A DNA stretch of 26,208 bases from assembly GCA_002751075.1 (NCBI GenBank), contig NAOQ01000141.1, positions 61,217 to 87,424 of the forward strand. The letters run 5' to 3'. Under the pieces are notes generated by a model. That model made no database searches. It saw only the letters and a program-made list of their open reading frames with translations, and had not been told where the DNA came from. Of this stretch, positions 13,301 through 22,365 are shown piece by piece. The first letter of the stretch is position 1; every line of letters begins with the position of its first letter. The DNA is from Ichthyophonus hoferi. Its lineage: Eukaryota; Opisthokonta; Ichthyosporea; Ichthyophonida; Ichthyophonidae. The translations under genes and the position numbers were made by a program.

Positions 13301-15332
13301 TATACTATATTTTATTATACTATACTACACTATACTATATTCTACTATATTCTACTTTTTATTATATTGTATTATGTTGCATTGTATTATGTTTCATTGT
13401 ATTATATATATTATATTATATTACACTATACTATCTTGTAGTCATGGGCTAGCAACCACTCCAGTAGTTGTCTAATCGTATTCCTGTCTATCTACACCGT
13501 ACCAAGGTTACTATTGAATGGTTTAAACTGATTTAGGTAAACAAATTATAACTAATATTAAAAATTTGAAAATTTGAAAACCAAATCAAGCTTTTAATTT
13601 ATATACATTTAAAACTCTATGTAAACTATAGCCCATAATTACTGGTTAAACCTGTATCTTAAATATATTAAAGCCAATAAAGAAATAGTGATGATGTCTT
13701 TGTCTGCACTTATAGACTACACAAACGCTATCACATTATAACATTGATCCGTTAAATTTATTATCACATTAATAAATCGACATTAAATCATTTAATGGCA
13801 CGTGTCAAAGGCCTACAAATTACCTCGTTGGTAGGTTACAGAATTAAATAACAGCAATGATTGGTATTGGTATTAATTTTTAGTTATCGTATTTAATTGG
13901 AGAGAATATTGCTGAACCAGGGAAGATATATAGTTAATAGATCATGTATTTATTTTAAGCTATTACTCTGACAATGATGCATATCAGATGGCGGACTATA
14001 GAGCAAAAAAAAAAGTCCCGTCTCCAACCACACAGTGGTTAGTTTATACTGTTATAAACACATGATGGGATGAAAATGAATTTGGACCAAACCGTATACC
14101 TAATATAATATAGTATACAGGAGTTAATCCCAATCTGAATTCTTATAGCGTAGGTTTGATAGATAATATCTATTATTTGATTAATAGCAGATGGTAAGTA
14201 GAGGGAATACATCATATTCTAACATAAATAAATAAACAAGGAATCACTGTAACGGATTACACGAGTTCCAACAAACATCACTTTAAAGGCTGATTTCTAA
14301 TTGAAGCCATATCATACCATACAGATACCACCCATGCAAGCAGTTGGATTGGAGGGGACATGGGGTATTATGATTTTAGGGGTTGTGCTATTAGTATTAC
14401 AATATGCTGGTGAGGATTTGCTTTTATAATTCTATCTATTCAATCATAATATTAGATTAAACATTTAGCTTAATCCAATATAATACAATAATAATATCAT
14501 ATAATGTAATACACTATAATATAATATGGTATAACATAAGGCATAATACAATAATAATGATAATTTTTATTCCCCTATTACATTAAAGATCTAGCTTGCT
14601 CTACTATGCTCATTTGGTTAAAAATTATTATCTAGTGTGCCTGTGAGCAATAAAGTGTATTATATTGTATTCTGCTGTATTGTATTATATTATATTATGT
14701 TGTATTGTGTTATATTGTATTCTGCCGTCTTTATTGTATTGTATTATATTATATTGTGTATTATATTGTATTATGTATTTTGTACTATAATGTATTATCT
14801 TGTGTTATGTTGTAGTATGTTGTATTGTATTATTATTATGTTATATTGTATTATATTATATTTTATCATATTATCTTGTATTGTATTGTATTGACTTGTA
14901 TTGGTTTATATTATCTTGCATTATATTATGTCATATTAGATTATATTATAGCATTATAAATTATTAAATTTAATGCATATAACCACTTACCTAATCACAC
15001 GCAGCCTTTAATACATTATATTATACTATACTATATCATATCATATTACTATGTTATATTTAACCCAATGACACACAGCCGTTAATGGTCGTCAACCAAT
15101 CGAAGACAGTATAGATGCTATGATTCAGATAACCAACAGCTGGCCTCTAATAATTGGCTCTTTGGGCTCCATCTTTTCCATTGCATTCTTTAATTTTTTT
15201 GGTCTGTCCGTCACTAAACAGGTGAGTATGTCGCTTATTATTAGTTATGCGTCATGTCATGTATGCTGTATTGGTGTATAGCCCCGTTCAAAAAAAAAAA
15301 TTGTATTTTTATTATTATTATTATTATTATTA

Positions 15333-15382
<50 letters not shown>

Positions 15383-15944
15383 NNNNNNNNNNNNNNNNNN
15401 NNNNNNNNNNNNNNNNNNNNNNNNNNNNNNNNNNNNNNNNNNNNNNNNNNNNNNNNNNNNNNNNNNNNNNNNNNNNNNNNNNNNNNNNNNNNNNNNNNNN
15501 NNNNNNNNNNNNNNNNNNNNNNNNNNNNNNNNNNNNNNNNNNNNNNNNNNNNNNNNNNNNNNNNNNNNNNNNNNNNNNNNNNNNNNNNNNNNNNNNNNNN
15601 NNNNNNNNNNNNNNNNNNNNNNNNNNNNNNNNNNNNNNNNNNNNNNNNNNNNNNNNNNNNNNNNNNNNNNNNNNNNNNNNNNNNNNNNNNNNNNNNNNNN
15701 NNNNNNNNNNNNNNNNNNNNNNNNNNNNNNNNNNNNNNNNNNNNNNNNNNNNNNNNNNNNNNNNNNNNNNNNNNNNNNNNNNNNNNNNNNNNNNNNNNNN
15801 NNNNNNNNNNNNNNNNNNNNNNNNNNNNNNNNNNNNNNNNNNNNNNNNNNNNNNNNNNNNNNNNNNNNNNNNNNNNNNNNNNNNNNNNNNNNNNNNNNNN
15901 NNNNNNNNNNNNNNNNNNNNNNNNNNNNNNNNNNNNNNNNNATA

Positions 15945-15985
<41 letters not shown>

Positions 15986-17711
15986 TATATGTATATTTGA
16001 ATACCCATTCTTCTTTTAATATATTGGCCCTTATGTCTATTTTCTAACAATGCTAATTATCTCTATGGTAGTATATATGTATATATATTTCTACCCTACT
16101 CTAACACTAACCTTATTGTATGGTTTAAGGTTTTATCGGGTTGCAGGTGGTTGGATTTACTGTGCTGGTGATTGGCACTTTTCTTTATAATGACGTCATT
16201 TCCTTGCCTGCTATGGACCTATGGCGTTGTGTATTCTGGGAGGGATTTTTTATACCTGAGCAGGAATTGGTAAGGAAGGACTGTGATATAGTGAGTCTAT
16301 ATATGGTTATAACTATAGCGATGGTTATATTTATACTTATACTTATATCATACCTGTAGTACACGTATATTTATATGTATACCTGTATTTATCTCCTTGC
16401 CCTCTCTTTCTCCCTCTCTCTCTCCTTGTCTTGCCTTTTCTTTATAATATTAAGTGTGACTTTCCTTCTTATATACATATATGTATGTGTATAATAAATA
16501 TACACGAGTTAAAATGATGTATTGGTGTTTATGCTTGAGTTTAGTATTTGAGGATATGATTCTGAAATCTTCTATATTATTGGCTCTAAATCATTTCATT
16601 CTAATCTGCATTTATGTGTTTACTGTTATCTTATTGACTGTCGTCCTACATATATTAACATGCCATCCTATCATCTCATAGGAAAAGGAACACCTATTGG
16701 ATGAATCACACCATGTGAACTGGTACAGCGATAATTTTGTACGTGATTGGTTCTATATCAGTGTTTATTATTATTACTACTATTATTGTTGTTTTTACCA
16801 TTATTGTTATTATTATTACTACTATTATTTTTATTGTTACTATGACTATTACTATTCTTATTATTATTACTATGGCTATACTATCATACTACTATACTAT
16901 TATGCTATTGTACTATTTGATATGACATCATGCATAATTCTAATGAACAAGCATATAGGTTAATTATCACAGCTAATTTCCTAATTAACTGTCACCTATC
17001 CTAGCTAATGTTCTAGTTAACTGTATTAACTGCTCCCGAGTCTCACCCACGTTGACTGGGCCAATATTCAAATTGAACTGCTTGCATTAATTAGACAACA
17101 ATTTATGAGCTAATTAAACCCATGCCAATCACAGTTTGGTTCGGGATTATACTACTTACTGAATTTAAGATTAACCAATAGGGAGATACATAAGTGTAGT
17201 GTTTACTCACAACTGATTAAAAAATACTACGATTAATTTTACCACATACTAAAATACTTTTTATGTATGTGAAACACAGTAAAATAATCTCTGTTACATT
17301 AATCTTAACCTGGCTATATGTATAAGCTGATCCATGCACAGATATATATATATATGCTCCATCCCGACTAATTAACAATGGGCTCATGATCCCTAATTGT
17401 AGCTAGGATTTAATTGGGCCTTAATTAGAGCTATTTATAGGTTTCTAGTATTTTTCTCGAGTATTAGTTAGAAGTACTCATTGGATATCTAATACCTCAT
17501 TTATACCCACACACTCATGTATAAATACATATACACATACATAGCACATGCACACATATCTACATACTTACACATGCATGCACACGTATGCACATCTTTC
17601 TACCTACACATACTTCTTTCCCTATAGGAACAGGTCCCCACCCACCCCTCCCCTCCTCTAGGTTCCAAGATCCCTACACTACGACGGGCATCCGCTCACC
17701 AGCCATTATGA
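8594..17711 (+). CDS. SLC35F6: SLC35F6-like membrane transporter (DMT superfamily), 13 exons, one in the gap
   Basis: Exons: 8594-8663, 10090-10271, 11007-11111, 11456-11572, 12285-12339, 12533-12567, 13151-13219, 14325-14409, 15079-15221, [one in the N gap], 16147-16269, 16682-16738, 17628-17711 (TGA). All borders are GT/AG and every phase fits. The visible part is 374 codons; with the ~33 missing this is ~407 aa (human protein 371). Matches to the human protein, in order: AFLALGMLITGTINTI (TM1), HPWFQTLTMFIGEFLC (TM2), CDLSGTT, YQMIRGATVLFTAIFS (signature helix), ALIFFAQIIVAAQF with EEKF, SIFSIAFFNFFGLSVTK, VVGFTVLVIGTFLYN. The missing exon should carry the conserved SA.TR.V.D..R helix. The tail has EKEHLL, an acidic dileucine signal placed as in human EQERLL, so a lysosomal/endomembrane location is likely; the substrate is unknown. 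The start is fixed by TAA at 8582 in frame upstream; Met3 is an alternative. Confidence 0.92.
8995..9050. repeat. (TTCTA)n / (TTATA)n pentamer repeat, SLC35F6 intron 1
   Basis: TTATA units grade into about six TTCTA units and back. The rest of intron 1 (8664-10089) is AT-rich, with a TA/GT dinucleotide run at 9522-9558 and a long pyrimidine tract before the acceptor at 10089. No further exon is evident in it. Confidence 0.85.
10310..10374. repeat. (ATT)n trinucleotide repeat, SLC35F6 intron 2
   Basis: Imperfect ATT/ACT run, then a clean ATT block starting near 10350. The remainder of intron 2 (to 11006) is AT-rich; the plus open frame at 10654-11046 is Y/I/L-rich and only its last part overlaps exon 3, in another frame. 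Confidence 0.85.
11685..11955. repeat. 12-bp minisatellite, unit GGTATATAATAG, SLC35F6 intron 4
   Basis: About 22 copies of GGTATATAATAG/GGTATATAGTAG in tandem fill more than a third of intron 4 (11573-12284). The period and the GTATATA core agree with the array at 1490-2030. The minus open frame across it is a (LLYT)n translation and not a gene. Confidence 0.92.
12600..12960. repeat. TTATA/TTGTA pentamer satellite, SLC35F6 intron 6
   Basis: Most of intron 6 (12568-13150) is degenerate TATTA/TATGT pentamers, clean (TTATA)n near 12706-12730. Overlapping open frames in three phases, up to 181 codons, are translations of this satellite. Confidence 0.88.
13262..13440. repeat. TTATA-type pentamer satellite, SLC35F6 intron 7 (5' part)
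   Basis: Same pentamer class as introns 6 and 8, with TTATA, CTATA and TTGTA variants. It begins about 45 bases after the exon 7 donor. The rest of intron 7 carries dispersed repeat copy B. Confidence 0.87.
13943..14300 (+). repeat. Dispersed repeat, copy B, inside SLC35F6 intron 7
   Basis: Same-orientation partner of 6915-7210. It ends about 25 bases before exon 8 at 14325, so the element may contribute to the branch/acceptor region of intron 7. Copy B has an insertion of roughly 70 bases at about 14120-14185 and an A10 run at 14006. Confidence 0.8.
14640..14950. repeat. TTATA/TTGTA pentamer satellite, SLC35F6 intron 8
   Basis: Degenerate TGTATTATATTATAT-type array occupying about half of intron 8 (14410-15078). 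A shorter AATAT-oriented stretch at 14470-14560 reads in the opposite sense. A third block lies at 15018-15060. Confidence 0.88.
15303..15382. repeat. (ATT)n tract abutting the assembly gap
   Basis: About 26 ATT units with one GTT interruption run straight into the N gap, which explains the assembly failure. Confidence 0.95.
15383..15941. other. Assembly gap (559 N)
   Basis: All N. It interrupts SLC35F6 between exons at 15221 and 16147. Both neighbouring borders are phase 0, and the protein alignment lacks one block of about 33 residues here, so the gap should contain one exon of ~99 nt. The length may be an estimate. The right flank is a TA run (15942-15980). Confidence 0.97.
16765..16915. 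repeat. ATT/ACT trinucleotide repeat, SLC35F6 intron 12
   Basis: Imperfect TTATTATTACTACTATT run starting about 25 bases after the exon 12 donor GTACGT. The rest of the intron up to 17627 is dense in TAATTA/TTAATT words and has a CACA/TACA-rich stretch near 17500-17600 before the acceptor. Confidence 0.82.
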
Positions 17712-19223
17712 TTGGTTGGTCCCACTAACCCTGGAATCGGATAGGTCCCTGTGGAGGCATCATGACCGTGACCCTCTCTCTGCCCATCAAGTGGATCTAA
17801 TAATTTTTATTGGCTTGTATTTATTAACTTTTCATGATTAGAATGATTAGAAGCAAGCAGTTCTATTGATTTAAGTTTACTAAATTAGCCTGTCAGTAGC
17901 TTTCTTCTGACTAAAAATAGCTGTTAAACGGTGTGAGTCGTTTATAAAGACATCGTATTAGCTACAATGGTTTCAATTTACATTACCATGCTGGGGTACG
18001 ACTCAGTCTTTTATTTTCCCTTTGATAGATACCATAATAATAATAATAATAATACTATTATTATTATTATTACTATTATCTGTCTTATGATTGACTCTAT
18101 ATTAAACATAATTATTTTTTAAAAATTAGAGCTACCAAACATGTCTTGCCCAATAACGTAGTAGTCCGTAAGGTAAATATATATATATATATATAATTAA
18201 TAAATAAATTAATGATTGAATATGGATTGGATAAGAATAATATATTAATTAACATTGATTAATTACAACTGTATATCCTCCTTCACCATTGCTTCTACAC
18301 CAGAAATATTGTGCACCATAATTAATATTTTACTTAGCATATTTATCCCAGCGTTTCTATTAGTTCAGTCCTTTTTAAAATTTAGATATTTGAAAAACCA
18401 ATGGCTACCTATGTAAGTTCAAAATGTCACGCAGACTAATAAGCATAATGTACGATGTCTGGATAGAATATATGATAATTTTAATATTAATTTTTAAAAT
18501 ATTTGGCTAAACAGTAAACAACGTAACATGTCCATGGCTCGCGTAGACCAATCCACACTGTTTAATTGTGTTGACCGACTCCAATTACGTCAAGTACAAT
18601 ATCTCAACTAGTGATGGGCTTAATCTTATCAATCACTAATATAATGCCTTGCTACATAGATTAATATTAGCTCTTAAAACTACAACTTTCCATTCGCCTA
18701 TTAAACCTATCAACCCCTTTAATTTCATACACAACACAACTTCAACACTGCAATAATTCAATCATATAGTAATATCAAAAATAAATAAAAAATAAAAATA
18801 AAAAATAAAATACTACAATTAATTGAAACCCAAAGGCATATATATGGTAATACTTCTGTACCACAACTGACCCATTATATATACAGATAAACAAATATCG
18901 GGGAGCTATAAATACCCATATATATATATATAGGTACTATTACAGAACTGCACACAGGGTATTGACAGAAAGCCATTATGACACTTTCCCCTTCCCCATT
19001 AACTCTCCTATTATTGTAGCATCACATTTGCTGGGGCTTAGCCACTATATATATATATATATTATACATACGAGACAAAGCCCGAACCCAGTGTGTGCAA
19101 TGTGCAACATAATTGCGTTTATTAAAACTATTCAACCAATACGCACCCGTACAACCACCCTTGTATTAATAAGGGTAAATATACTTGCACTTGGCCAGAA
19201 AAAAAACATTGAACAATTTATGC
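17712..19223. other. Tail-to-tail spacer between SLC35F6 and RPS13
   Basis: The 3' UTR of SLC35F6 starts here. No close AATAAA follows the stop; TATAAA at about 17943 and AATAAA at about 18207 are the candidates. The plus open frame at 18962-19267 contains a TA microsatellite and overlaps the RPS13 3' UTR; it is not supported as a gene. A 27-codon plus ORF at 18528-18611 is noted under findings. Confidence 0.6.
18034..18076. repeat. Palindromic (AAT)n-(ATT)n trinucleotide repeat
   Basis: Six AAT units, the trinucleotide ACT, then about six ATT units. The two halves are complementary and can pair into a long A/T hairpin with a very small loop. Confidence 0.8.
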
Positions 19224-19229
19224 TTTATT
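19224..19229 (-). terminator. Probable RPS13 poly(A) signal (AATAAA on the minus strand)
   Basis: TTTATT on the plus strand is AATAAA on the minus strand, about 148 bases after the RPS13 stop codon. It is a plausible cleavage/polyadenylation signal, not a proven one. Another TTTATT occurs closer (19305-19310), so the exact 3' end is open. Confidence 0.5.
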
Positions 19230-19376
19230 TTTTTAATAATGCTGTCACTATCATTCCCTCCCTTTGAAATTAAAACCATTCATAACCAACCCCATCCCTA
19301 CCCAAATAAAAAATACAATAAAAGCATCGACTCTTATATTTTCTTTGGCACCTAAACACCAATTTTTAATAGCCCT

Positions 19377-20248
19377 TTAAACGAGAGTGGAGGCAGTTGC
19401 AGAGTCGTACTTCCAGTTGGGGGGAAGCTGACCAACACGCTTGTAGTAACGAGCGAGACGGTGCACGCGAGACTCGACGAGAATAAGGCGGAACTTGCCA
19501 TCCTTATCCTTGCGGAAGCGCTCGAGGTGCTTGCGGATGGACACGGCCTTCTTGATAAGGCAGTAGAGGTCCTCGGGAATCTCGGGGGCGAGACCCTTGG
19601 CCTTGAGGATACGAAGAACCTTAGATCCGGTAACGCGGACAGTCTTGGCAACACCGTGGCAATCACGGAGAATAACACCAATTTGAGAGGGGGTAAGACC
19701 CTTCTTGGCGAGCTTGCTGATCTGGTCCTCGACCTGTGAAGAATGTGCTCATGAGTTTTGATTTTCACACCTTACTTTTTCTTTTCTTTTTAAGTATGAT
19801 GCATGTTTGTATTGTGGAAGATGTAAGGAACTATTTGTGTATTTAAATAAAAACCTGGTTGAACGAATGCTTCACCTGCGACTCATCTTCAGAAACACGT
19901 AATAATTATTTAAATAATAAGTGCAGGTATATTCTGAAATGAGATGCCTCTGGCGTTCATAATAAACATAGCGGTTAAAAAAAATTCCATAAATTCAATG
20001 TCTCCTATTTTATGAAATAACATGGCACGCATGTCTCATAATAGGCAAGTAATATCAAAGTCTATAATATAGTTAAAATAGTATAACTAATACTATTCTA
20101 TATTATAATAGTCACAAACACAGTAATCGCATTTTAAGTTATTAACACACACCTCAGCACCAGTCAGCTTCAGCCAGCTAGGGACTGAGCGACGGTAGGG
20201 CTGCGCAGAGCGCGAAATACCCTTGCCTGGAGCATGCATGCGACCCAT
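19377..20248 (-). CDS. RPS13: 40S ribosomal protein S13 (uS15), two exons
   Basis: Small-subunit ribosomal protein of the uS15 family, cytosolic. Exon 1 is 20248-20153 (32 codons, [10 protein letters not shown] start) and exon 2 is 19733-19377 (118 codons plus TAA); the intron, 20152-19734, is phase 0 with GAG|GTGTGT and CACAG|GTCGAG. The product is 150 aa against 151 in human and aligns end to end: [15 protein letters not shown] (residues ~42-56), [30 protein letters not shown] and [13 protein letters not shown] near the C-terminus. Codons favour C/G third positions (GCC, CTC, AAG, CGC, GTC), as expected for a highly expressed gene and unlike the neighbouring genes. Opposite-strand and shifted open frames at 19352-19768 and 19461-19739 are shadows. 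The start is the conserved Met within CAAACATGGG. Confidence 0.98.
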
Positions 20249-20275
20249 GTTTGGCTCTTGTATATACTACGTTTA

Positions 20276-20295
20276 CAAAAGGGAAAGGGAAATGA
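20276..20295 (-). promoter_or_regulatory. TOP-like pyrimidine tract of RPS13
   Basis: On the minus strand this reads CATTTCCCTTTCCCTTTTG, ending about 28 bases upstream of the start codon. Ribosomal protein mRNAs in animals begin with a C followed by a pyrimidine run (5' TOP), so transcription start near here is plausible. Placement of the start is inference. Confidence 0.5.
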
Positions 20296-20332
20296 TTGTG
20301 CTTTTGTTTCATGTTTTTGTCCGTTTCGTCGC

Positions 20333-20356
20333 CACGTGGCTAGGATTACACACGTG
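20333..20356. promoter_or_regulatory. Pair of CACGTG E-boxes upstream of RPS13
   Basis: Two perfect CACGTG palindromes at 20333-20338 and 20351-20356, 18 bp apart, lie 85-108 bp upstream of the RPS13 ATG and just upstream of the TOP-like tract. The first is extended to GCCACGTGGC. In DNA this poor in G and C two such hexamers in 24 bp are unlikely by chance. CACGTG is the site of bHLH-ZIP factors such as Myc/Max, known regulators of ribosomal genes. Confidence 0.55.
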
Positions 20357-20866
20357 AAATATCTACAAATGCGTGATTCATAAATCTGTATGTTAATTGG
20401 GTGAATAAATTTATTAAATGATTTTATTATTTTATATTTTATATATTAATGTTTTATTCGTTACTATTTTTAATGTCACGTATGATATTATAAATTACAC
20501 CGTATCTAATGCCGGCAATGCTAAAATTATAAATTACTTTTAAACTTAATTAAATTATATATCATATAAATTAGATTTAATTAATTTAAAAATAATATTA
20601 ATAAATAAATGTTTGTTTTACACATATAATGTCATTTTTAAAATACGACACTTTTACATATGGGATGTTTAAAAAACTAACTAATTATTAAAGAACCGGC
20701 GGTTATTGCATTACGAAAACGTATTCGGTTCGAGACCGACCCGGATGCCTTTGTACCTATTACACCTTCTACAACAATTATGAATTCATAAATAGGTAGC
20801 TCAAAATCATTTAACATACATTGCTGGCTTGAGGCTAAAAATGAAAATTAAATGTAGCGTTTTTTT
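20357..20866. other. AT-rich spacer upstream of RPS13
   Basis: Dominated by TTAATT/AAATTA words. One GC-rich island (about 20690-20760) contains an exact tRNA B-box-like word at 20727 but no A-box or acceptor stem. No gene is supported. Confidence 0.6.
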
Positions 20867-20885
20867 AAAAAAAAAAAAAAAAAAA
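20867..20885 (+). repeat. A19 homopolymer preceded by T7
   Basis: Run of about 19 A directly after seven T. It could be the tail of an old retro-inserted sequence, but no target duplication or element body was recognised to its left, so it is recorded only as a homopolymer. Confidence 0.75.
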
Positions 20886-22284
20886 CTTTTATAATTAACT
20901 GTTGGTAGTGCTTGACTCCTTTTCAAACGGTAGTCTTGGATTGACAAGCTCACAGGAACCATCCTCTTTTGACCAAGAATAAGACAAGAACCAAAACTTT
21001 CACTGCCCTTAGACTATTCTTTATTATTGTTGTTATTATCTTCATTTATTACAACACAAAGAAATGGTTTTTTGCCTAATTAGTTTGAAGTTTTCTTTGA
21101 CAATCATTATTTTTTACTGGTCGGTAACTTGATACGAAAGAGTTGGTCACTCAATCATCTCAAAGAATAGTTTTATACTAGGAACCGAAAGCCAATCAGA
21201 TACTTCACAAGTATCAATCAATGTTGTTAGTTAATTTAGATTCAATAGAACAGATGAAATAAAATAGCTTTTTAGTGAAAGATGCATAAATGGAAGATTT
21301 CAAACAATAATAATGGCACTCTTCAGCCACATTAAACTGTGTTGTGATTTGGATCTGATTCTCTGGGCTCAATCGGTTGATTGTAACTGAAAATTAATTC
21401 CTTATCTGAGGTCAAGAACTCTCCTTGTTGAATCTGTCTGGTAATCGATGGTAGTACTGAAGATGGGATCTAAGTAAGTGCGGGTTCTCCTGTTCGTACT
21501 TTCTGTAGAGTCGACGGAAAATGAAACTTTGTCCTCATTGACGATTCCAAACATATTTGGAATGTGTGTTCTGTTCGGATGGACGTACCCTAGGATTGTT
21601 AATTGTTTTTGTTTGAATTCCTCAGGTATAGTTTAATTGACTCAAAGAGTTTAATTTAATCATGCACTCAGGGATCACTTAGTTTATTAATTTCCAATTT
21701 TGACTCTAGTCGTTTACGTGTTTAAAACCGTGAAGAATACCAGCACAGATAACTTCCATTATACTTGTACAGATTTATAGTCAGGTTTAAGCATATACAT
21801 GAAAACATTATGAATACTATATTCAATACTATGATTCCTACTGGTTCAAGTACATGTTCATCGGTCATAAGATAGTGCGCTAGAAGTGCTGCGTTGCTAC
21901 TAATAACACTCTGCCCAATAAAAGTTACTGAGATAACATTACCACTAATTAACTTATTTTAGTATATGAAAATGTATACGATCCAGACTTCAAAGGTATA
22001 TTGATTAGCTACCACTAGAAAGTAAGACATTAAATCCTGATGTTAGTGGTAAAAACCATATTTTCATAATCATAATTAAAATCAATGATAAATGGTTCAA
22101 CACATTCTCTAGTTGAGGTAGTTATAAGTTGTTAAAAGATCGTTAACTCTGAATGAACATGTAGTTATAATTGATTTGTCGATACGTAGTTTGCGAGTGG
22201 TGAATCAGCCAATGAGGTATATACAGAAACAATACATATATTTTATGACTGGCTCCATTTAACTTATTGATCCTAGTTACATTG

Positions 22285-22305
22285 GTGCTAACCACAAGTT
22301 AGCAC
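22285..22305. repeat. Perfect 8-bp stem hairpin
   Basis: GTGCTAAC, loop CACAA, GTTAGCAC. It lies about 60 bases left of the foldback and could be part of an element end. Confidence 0.7.
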
Positions 22306-22365
22306 TGGTGGTAAAACAAAATATAAAAGAAAGCAAAAGCCAATAATAAAACCTCAGGCTCACAT

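Noticed and set aside
12595-13475. Overlapping plus-strand open frames up to 181 codons
   Set aside because: They are translations of TTATA-type pentamer satellite in SLC35F6 introns 6 and 7; true exon 7 is 13151-13219.
15247-16047. Plus-strand frames of 228-266 codons across the gap
   Set aside because: Mostly N plus trinucleotide and TA repeats; no information.
17660-17830. Alternative last SLC35F6 exon starting at CTCTAG|GTT, open for a further ~55 codons
   Set aside because: The acceptor at 17627 has a better pyrimidine tract and fits phase; the tail from there stops at 17709, while the alternative reads into 3' UTR-like sequence.
19352-19768. 138-codon minus frame and 92-codon plus frame (19461-19739) over RPS13
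   Set aside because: Both are out-of-frame or antisense shadows of RPS13 exon 2, whose own frame matches uS15 end to end.
20727-20737. Exact tRNA B-box word GGTTCGAGACC
   Set aside because: A partial T-arm can be drawn, but no A-box, anticodon arm or 7-bp acceptor stem surrounds it.
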